DNA from: Myxococcota bacterium
GTDB taxonomy: Bacteria > Myxococcota_A > Polyangia > Polyangiales > Houyiibacteriaceae
Reading direction: 5' to 3'
Assembly: GCA_028284955.1 (NCBI GenBank)
Contig: JANQQS010000221.1
Span: 1 to 47,636 of the forward strand
DNA length: 47,636 nucleotides
Shown here: positions 43,169 through 47,636 of the stretch, piece by piece
Layout of the letters: every line of letters begins with the position of its first letter
Position numbering within the stretch: the first letter of the stretch is position 1
Made by a program: the position numbers and the translations under genes
The notes under the pieces: generated by a model
What the model was told of the DNA's origin: nothing
Databases searched by the model: none
The model's input: only the letters and a program-made list of their open reading frames with translations

Positions 43169-44519
43169 GCTGCGCAAGTCCTTCACGATCGGAGGCCTCG
43201 GGGGTCGCGAGAGGAATGGAGACGCCGAGGCGCGTTCCTCCTCCGTCCGACGCTTCGATTGAAAAACGGCCTCCGAGCAGCTCTGCTCGCTCTCTCATCG
43301 ATCGCAGACCGTGGCGTTCCGAGGTGCCCGACGTTTGTTGAAACCCGACCCCATCGTCGATGATCGTGAGCTCTAGGATGGATGGATCGCAATGAACGGA
43401 GACGTTGGCGCGGGAGGCCTGGCTGTGTCGTACCACGTTGTTCAGCGCTTCTTGCACGATGCGATAACAAGCAGTTTCCACTGATGCGGCGAGCGCGTCC
43501 ACCTCACTGTTGATATGGCACGCGATTTCGATGCCGGACCGATCGGCAACATCAATGCAATGGCGTCTCAGCGCTTGCGCGAACCCGACCTCATCGACGA
43601 CGGTAGGTCCGAGCGCGGCCACCGCACCGCGTACCTCCTCCATCACTTTGTCGGTAAGCTGAAGCGACGCCGCAGAAAGCCGTTCGAGCTCTTCCAGTTG
43701 AGGATTGTCGACTCGGGTGGCGCGCTGCAGCAATTGGAGGTTGATGCGAATCGCGGTAAGCACCTGACCGGCGGCATCATGTAGCTCGCGCCCGATGGCC
43801 CGTCGCTCCGCCTCTTGGGACGCTACCGCGCGACTCGTCACCGCCTGCAAACGACGGTCGCGCTCTCGTAAGCCGTCGTTTGCCACGCGCAGTTCTAGGA
43901 GCCGCTCGGAGACTTGTCGCTCAAGATCTTCGTTCAGGGTAGACAGCGCGTCCTGAGATTTTTCTAAATCATCAATCAGAGCCGCAATGCGCCGCTCGGC
44001 GCCACGCAGCGCCTGTTGAGGAAACCAGAGCAACAGCATCGCAAGCGCGGCTCCCAGAACAAAAAACGGGAGAAGCAATATCATCGACGTGCGGCGGGCA
44101 TGCTCGATCGACATCGACACCCAAACCGCCCCTACGTTCCCATGCGGCGTTCGCACCAGGGCGCGGCTCCATATCCGCGGCGTAGTACGAGAAAGCCCAG
44201 GAGCTCGCTTCGATGCAATCGCACGTTTCGCTTGGTCCAGCACCCGAATCTCATGCAGGTCCCGCTCCCGACCAAACGCTCCCATATGCTCGATGAGCTT
44301 GGCCGAATCGTAGTGCCAGAGCCGTGGACGACGCACCGCTTCTTCACCCAGCTTCTGAGCCACCTGCTCCGCAATGTACGCGCCTTGGCTCTCGAGCTCC
44401 CCGATGCGCACAACGTAGTGTGCGGCTGGTGCGCTCACCGTGACCAGAACGAGCAGCGCAGCAAGAAGCGGCAAGGTCTTCCGCAGGAGCTCGTCGGCGA
44501 GAGCGAGTCGCACGCTCAC
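43161..44519 (-). CDS. NarX-type sensor histidine kinase (HisKA_3 family)
   Basis: 452 aa. TM1 ~15-35, periplasmic ~110-residue domain, TM2 ~145-165, then a coiled coil (EDLEKSQDALSTLNEDLERQ). HisKA_3 dimerisation helix with phospho-His in RAIGRELHDAAGQVL, then HATPase: N box QEALNNVVRHS, G box IDDGVGF and GGGTRLGVSIPL. GTG start overlaps the binding-protein stop (GTGA). The small periplasmic domain and the coupled solute-binding protein suggest that ligand-loaded SBP is the input. Confidence 0.93.
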   Translation of the reverse strand: MSVRLALADELLRKTLPLLAALLVLVTVSAPAAHYVVRIGELESQGAYIAEQVAQKLGEEAVRRPRLWHYDSAKLIEHMGAFGRERDLHEIRVLDQAKRAIASKRAPGLSRTTPRIWSRALVRTPHGNVGAVWVSMSIEHARRTSMILLLPFFVLGAALAMLLLWFPQQALRGAERRIAALIDDLEKSQDALSTLNEDLERQVSERLLELRVANDGLRERDRRLQAVTSRAVASQEAERRAIGRELHDAAGQVLTAIRINLQLLQRATRVDNPQLEELERLSAASLQLTDKVMEEVRGAVAALGPTVVDEVGFAQALRRHCIDVADRSGIEIACHINSEVDALAASVETACYRIVQEALNNVVRHSQASRANVSVHCDPSILELTIIDDGVGFQQTSGTSERHGLRSMRERAELLGGRFSIEASDGGGTRLGVSIPLATPEASDREGLAQHG

Positions 44520-45448
44520 GTTCCTGGCCGCCGTGGTCGATGAAGACGTACATACCCGCCGTCACGAATGAGTTGGGCACCATGGTCGCTCAACACGAAT
44601 TCGATGAACTTCTTCGCGTGCTCGGAGGACTCGTGTGGGGTCACCATAGCAAACTCACGTGCAAACGGATAGACGCCAGAGCGCACCGAATCGGCCGAAG
44701 GCCCGACCCCGCCAATGCTCATCACCCGAATGGGAAGCTGTCGTAGCCGAATGGTGCCCCAATCCATCAATCCCACCGAACCGCGAATCGTCATCAGCGC
44801 TTGCTCGACCGCCTGGTCGGTGTAGAGAACGGGCACACGACCTGTTCTTTTCGCCTTGCCGCGCGCCGCGCGAAACTTCGGCAAACGTCGATCCACCGCG
44901 CGGTACCCCGAATCGCCTCGTTCGCGGTAAAGGGGGACAATCCGCTGTCCATCGGACCAGGTTCGCTTCCGCCCGGAGAAAATATTGAGCAGATGCGAGG
45001 CACGCATGTTGGAGTCGGGCACCGAGACATGGGTGGCGATCGCGATGGGGGCACGTGCATAGGGGTGGACAACAATATTTCTCGCTTCATCAGGGCGAAG
45101 CGGTCGCGATACAAGGCCGATATCCACTGCGCCATCCCGTGTCGCCTGAACGCCGCCAGTGCTTCCTATACTTTCGTGCACCCGTACGTCCACGGCTGAC
45201 ACGCCTTGCTCAAATCTCTTGGCCAGAACGCGCATCAACGGCACGTTGCTGCCCGAACCCGCGACATGCACCGTCTGTACGGCGGAACGATCGGTCGTCG
45301 AGCGGCGTTGAACTCGCGTGGATGACTTCGTGGGCAAGGGCGGCACAGGCGAACGTTCCGCCGCAAACACCAACGCGAGCGCGCCTCCGACCACCACGAC
45401 AATCACGCCGAGCGAAAGCAGCCAAGGAGTGGTGCGTGCCAAGCTCAT
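44516..45448 (-). CDS. Membrane-anchored PstS-like substrate-binding protein
   Basis: 310 aa from the ATG at 45448, followed by a hydrophobic segment (LLSLGVIVVVVGGALALVF) that is not clearly cleaved, so a signal anchor is likely. Binding fold of the PstS/PBP-like type: VAGSGSN (~75), HESIGSTGG, DIGLVSRPLRPDE, IVPLYRERGDSGYR and GSVGLMDWG. PstS proteins bind phosphate through Ser/Thr/Gly-rich loops; similar oxyanions are possible. No ABC permease or ATPase is near. Coupled by overlap to the histidine kinase, which makes a sensory role more likely than transport. Confidence 0.82.
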   Translation of the reverse strand: MSLARTTPWLLSLGVIVVVVGGALALVFAAERSPVPPLPTKSSTRVQRRSTTDRSAVQTVHVAGSGSNVPLMRVLAKRFEQGVSAVDVRVHESIGSTGGVQATRDGAVDIGLVSRPLRPDEARNIVVHPYARAPIAIATHVSVPDSNMRASHLLNIFSGRKRTWSDGQRIVPLYRERGDSGYRAVDRRLPKFRAARGKAKRTGRVPVLYTDQAVEQALMTIRGSVGLMDWGTIRLRQLPIRVMSIGGVGPSADSVRSGVYPFAREFAMVTPHESSEHAKKFIEFVLSDHGAQLIRDGGYVRLHRPRRPGT

Positions 45449-45521
45449 GTGTTTATGATGGATACCTGCACACCCTTCGGGCAAGCCTCTTGCTCTGTCG
45501 CGGCTGGGCAGGGAATCTTCG

Positions 45522-46406
45522 GTGACAGGACTCCCAGCGACGGAACCACGCGAAAGCGCCCGCGGGCTCGGCGCCGTTGGACTCGCCTCCTTGGGCTTTT
45601 CGTTCGGCTTCATCGCCGTGAAGGCGGTAGGACTTCCCCCGCCGACGGTGGCCTTCTATCGAGTTCTCGTGGGGGCCGTGTTCTTGGCCGCGCTGTGGGC
45701 GATATTTCGGCTGCCTCGACCTGCTTCTTGGGGCTCGCTCGTATGGGCGGGCTTATGCTTCGGCGTTCATCAGTGCCTGTTCATCGCTGCAACGCAAGCC
45801 ACCAGCGTAGCGATCGTTACCCTCGTGGCCGCAATGCAGCCACTGCTGGTCGCCGTCGTCAGTCATCGATTGATCGGCGAGCATTCATCGACCGCGCTAC
45901 GCGGGTTCGCCGCGCTGGCTGCAGTCGGCGTCGGGCTCGTGGTGTGGGCAAACGTCGACGCGGAAAGTCGTTCGCTCTATGGCGACATTCTTTCGCTGCT
46001 CAATCTTTTTGCGTTCACCGGGTATTTCCTCTTCAGCAAGCGCGCACGACAGGAAGGCACACATACCGTAGTGCTTACCGCCACCGTTTTGTGCGTCGCG
46101 TTGACCGTGACAGCCCCGGCTCTTGCGCTCGCAGCGGCTCGCAACCCAAGTGTGCCGCTTGTTCCTTTCAGCGGGACGCAGTGGGGTTTGATCGCGTTTG
46201 TGTCTCTGGGATCGGGCAACGGCCACCTGCTGGTCAATTGGGCCCATAGCCGAGTAAGCGCGACACTGGCTTCGCTCACGTTGACCACCGTGCCGCTGTT
46301 CGCGAGCCTCTGGGCCCACCTCGTGTTCAACGAGCCATTCGGCGTGCCCCATGCCATCGGAATGCTGCTTGTCGCCATCGCGGTAGAAGGCGGACGGCGC
46401 GCTTAG
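45522..46406 (+). CDS. EamA/DMT-family transporter
   Basis: 294 aa with ten predicted membrane segments in two EamA repeats (~15-145 and ~155-290). Family traits: FYRVLVGAVFLAALW, QPLLVAVVSHRLIGE and LTTVPLFASLWAHLVFNEP. GTG start. Usually exporters of small metabolites; the substrate is unknown. Its stop lies in the stem of a hairpin shared with the convergent hydrolase gene. Divergent from the SBP gene by 73 nt. Confidence 0.9.
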   Translation: MTGLPATEPRESARGLGAVGLASLGFSFGFIAVKAVGLPPPTVAFYRVLVGAVFLAALWAIFRLPRPASWGSLVWAGLCFGVHQCLFIAATQATSVAIVTLVAAMQPLLVAVVSHRLIGEHSSTALRGFAALAAVGVGLVVWANVDAESRSLYGDILSLLNLFAFTGYFLFSKRARQEGTHTVVLTATVLCVALTVTAPALALAAARNPSVPLVPFSGTQWGLIAFVSLGSGNGHLLVNWAHSRVSATLASLTLTTVPLFASLWAHLVFNEPFGVPHAIGMLLVAIAVEGGRRA

Positions 46407-46440
46407 TGCTCAGTCCCAACTGCTTTGAGGCTGAGCACTA
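46404..46440. terminator. Bidirectional terminator-like hairpin covering both stop codons
   Basis: TAGTGCTCAG (46404-46413) pairs with CTGAGCACTA (46431-46440), 10 bp with a 17-nt loop. The left arm starts with the EamA stop TAG; the right arm ends with the complement of the hydrolase stop TAG. No T tract. Confidence 0.6.
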
Positions 46441-47451
46441 GCGCACGAGCCACCGTTCGATTTCAGGGAATACTTCGGCAGGAGCGTGTTTGCCGATGAG
46501 GAGATCGAGATGACCAAAATCGGCGGAGTAGCCCTGCGCGCGTGAAAACTCGACGACTTTGTTGTCCGGATGTCGCGCTCGGTCCGCGGTTTGCTGAACT
46601 CGATGAGGTGGAACCACCCGATCGCCTCCTCCAGACAAAAATAACGTGCGATGATGATAGTCTCGGGGCGGCGTCGAAGACTCTTGAGCGCGTTTGCGAA
46701 GCGCGCCGAGCGATCGCCATTTTTTGGAGGAAACACCGACTACCGAACGAGCCATGAAATGGACCAACGCATTCCGGTCTACGTTTTCTGGATTGAGCAT
46801 CGTGGCGTACCACTCGGGAGATAGCCCTTGCGGGCTGAGCGCGGCGAGCCGGGTCCCCCATTCGAGCGGCACGTACGGCGCAGACCGCGCAAGGGGAGCG
46901 AGCAATCGCCCGATATCCAGATGAGGCGGTTCGCCATCGGGCTGTGCTGCACGGTCAGGGGGAGAAAGAAGCGCCAGCGCATCACCACCGGCCACGCTGA
47001 CCACGCGCCGCACGCGCGCGTCTCGGTTCGACGAGAGCAACTCGAATGCGATCAATGCGCCCATGCTGTGGCCGATGTAGTCAAGAGCAGCCACGTCCGC
47101 GTGACGCAGCACAAACTCAAATGCGCGCGGCAGATCGCTGTCTATGAAATCGTGCACGGACCACCCGCGACGCATCAGTGCGTGGATCCGTCGCGCCATT
47201 CCGTCGGGTAGCGACCGTCCACGACCTCGAAGATCGATGGCAAATACGTGAATTCCGCGGCGCGCCAAATACGGCGCAAGCCCCCATCCGTCGCCCACAT
47301 CGAAGATGCGGTACCGGCAGTTTGTCCCGTGGCAAAGCAACACCGGAGTGGTCGACCTCGCCCCACCGCGCGGCTGGTATTCATAGATGGTGAGCGGCCA
47401 CCCGTCTCGGGCTTTCACACGATGGCGATTGTCGTACGAGGGCTTCATCAC
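46438..47451 (-). CDS. Alpha/beta-fold hydrolase
   Basis: 337 aa. Oxyanion region LLCHGTNCRYRIFD (~37-50), nucleophile elbow YIGHSMGALIAFE (~130), acid in FLSGGGDRVVPPH (~275) and the catalytic His in SADFGHLDLLIG (~312). No signal peptide, so cytoplasmic. The opening resembles lipases and polyhydroxyalkanoate-type depolymerases, but the substrate is unknown. Two starts, ATG-ATG, at 47451. Confidence 0.88.
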   Translation of the reverse strand: MMKPSYDNRHRVKARDGWPLTIYEYQPRGGARSTTPVLLCHGTNCRYRIFDVGDGWGLAPYLARRGIHVFAIDLRGRGRSLPDGMARRIHALMRRGWSVHDFIDSDLPRAFEFVLRHADVAALDYIGHSMGALIAFELLSSNRDARVRRVVSVAGGDALALLSPPDRAAQPDGEPPHLDIGRLLAPLARSAPYVPLEWGTRLAALSPQGLSPEWYATMLNPENVDRNALVHFMARSVVGVSSKKWRSLGALRKRAQESSTPPRDYHHRTLFLSGGGDRVVPPHRVQQTADRARHPDNKVVEFSRAQGYSADFGHLDLLIGKHAPAEVFPEIERWLVR

Positions 47452-47517
47452 TTCACGCCTTCACCCGCACAGATTTCTACACCATCGTCCAGGAATCAAC
47501 CGTATTCTAGTGCTAAA

Positions 47518-47563
47518 GGAGGGTCTGACCCCGCAGACCCTCCCCCCACGGAATACGATTCCG
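47518..47563 (+). repeat. Two-hairpin repeat (copy 6)
   Basis: Hairpin 1: GGAGGGTCTG/CAGACCCTCC (47518-47543, loop ACCCCG). Hairpin 2: CGGAA-TACGA-TTCCG (47549-47563), where the stem differs from the other copies in both arms but the TACGA loop is kept. Confidence 0.8.
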
Positions 47564-47570
47564 CTGTCAA

Positions 47571-47636
47571 ACCGGGACATGGGTAACACTTTAGACCGGG
47601 GACATGGGTAACACTTTGGTTCACTTTGGTTCTTAC
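47571..47636. mobile_element. Probable edge of an insertion sequence (partial)
   Basis: Direct repeats ACCGGGACATGGGTAACAC (47571) and ACCGGGGACATGGGTAACAC (47595), then a short TTTGGTTC repeat. I recall such repeats near the ends of DDE-integrase elements (IS481-like), but no transposase gene is in view. The window ends here. Confidence 0.45.

Noticed and set aside
42521-44519. NarX/NarL-type pair as the regulator of the nitrate genes
   Set aside because: It is over 30 kb away and tightly coupled to a binding protein and a TonB receptor; the family name reflects kinase type, not ligand.

Overview
The window reads as chromosomal DNA of a high-GC, Gram-negative member of the Myxococcota or a close relative. 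The evidence is the mix of lineage-typical genes: a DUF1592/DUF1552 pair, a Ser/Thr kinase with an AgmX-type C-terminus, glycine-rich and Asp/Gly-spacer lipoproteins, an ECF sigma factor with a zinc-finger/TPR anti-sigma factor, split DUF4331 proteins and many outer-membrane barrels. No rRNA, tRNA, CRISPR array or complete transposon was seen. Genes are dense and often overlap by 4 nt.

Left third (0.1-12.7 kb): a nitrate assimilation island. moaD-moaE-moaA (molybdopterin synthesis) run leftwards. Running rightwards from a shared intergenic region are a fused nitrite reductase NirB-NirD, a fused four-cluster ferredoxin/DmsC-type membrane anchor, a cytoplasmic molybdopterin nitrate reductase, a NarK-type nitrate transporter and an alginate-export-type outer-membrane porin. 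Together they could take nitrate across both membranes to ammonium. moeA and mobA, which finish and tailor the cofactor, lie 20 kb away at 30.1-31.9 kb behind an outer-membrane barrel and a small phosphate-binding-like protein.

12.7-25 kb: an intergenic region holds two inverted copies of a ~180-nt self-complementary element with compensatory base changes. Next come an HTTM membrane protein pair, two tandem M23 peptidase lipoproteins (one frameshifted at an A7 tract) and an orphan lipoprotein. A tightly coupled leftward operon follows: DUF1592, DUF1552, ECF sigma, anti-sigma, beta-barrel, lipoprotein.

25-40 kb: a degenerate receiver-like protein, a Ser/Thr kinase, the barrel/PBP/moeA/mobA run, a cluster of two-hairpin repeats with a conserved TACGA loop, several secreted lipoproteins, a DUF4331 protein split into two exported halves ending at a strong terminator, and an ABM monooxygenase.

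40-47.6 kb: a leftward operon of a PstS-like binding protein, a NarX-type histidine kinase, a NarL-type regulator and a TonB-dependent receptor. Then come an EamA exporter, an alpha/beta hydrolase and, at the right edge, another two-hairpin repeat and direct repeats that look like the edge of an insertion sequence.

Strongest leads: the inverted pair of structured elements; the DUF1592/DUF1552/sigma/anti-sigma operon; the binding protein-kinase-regulator-receptor operon; and the membrane-anchored assimilatory nitrate reductase. All functional calls rest on motif recognition by eye; no database search was run.
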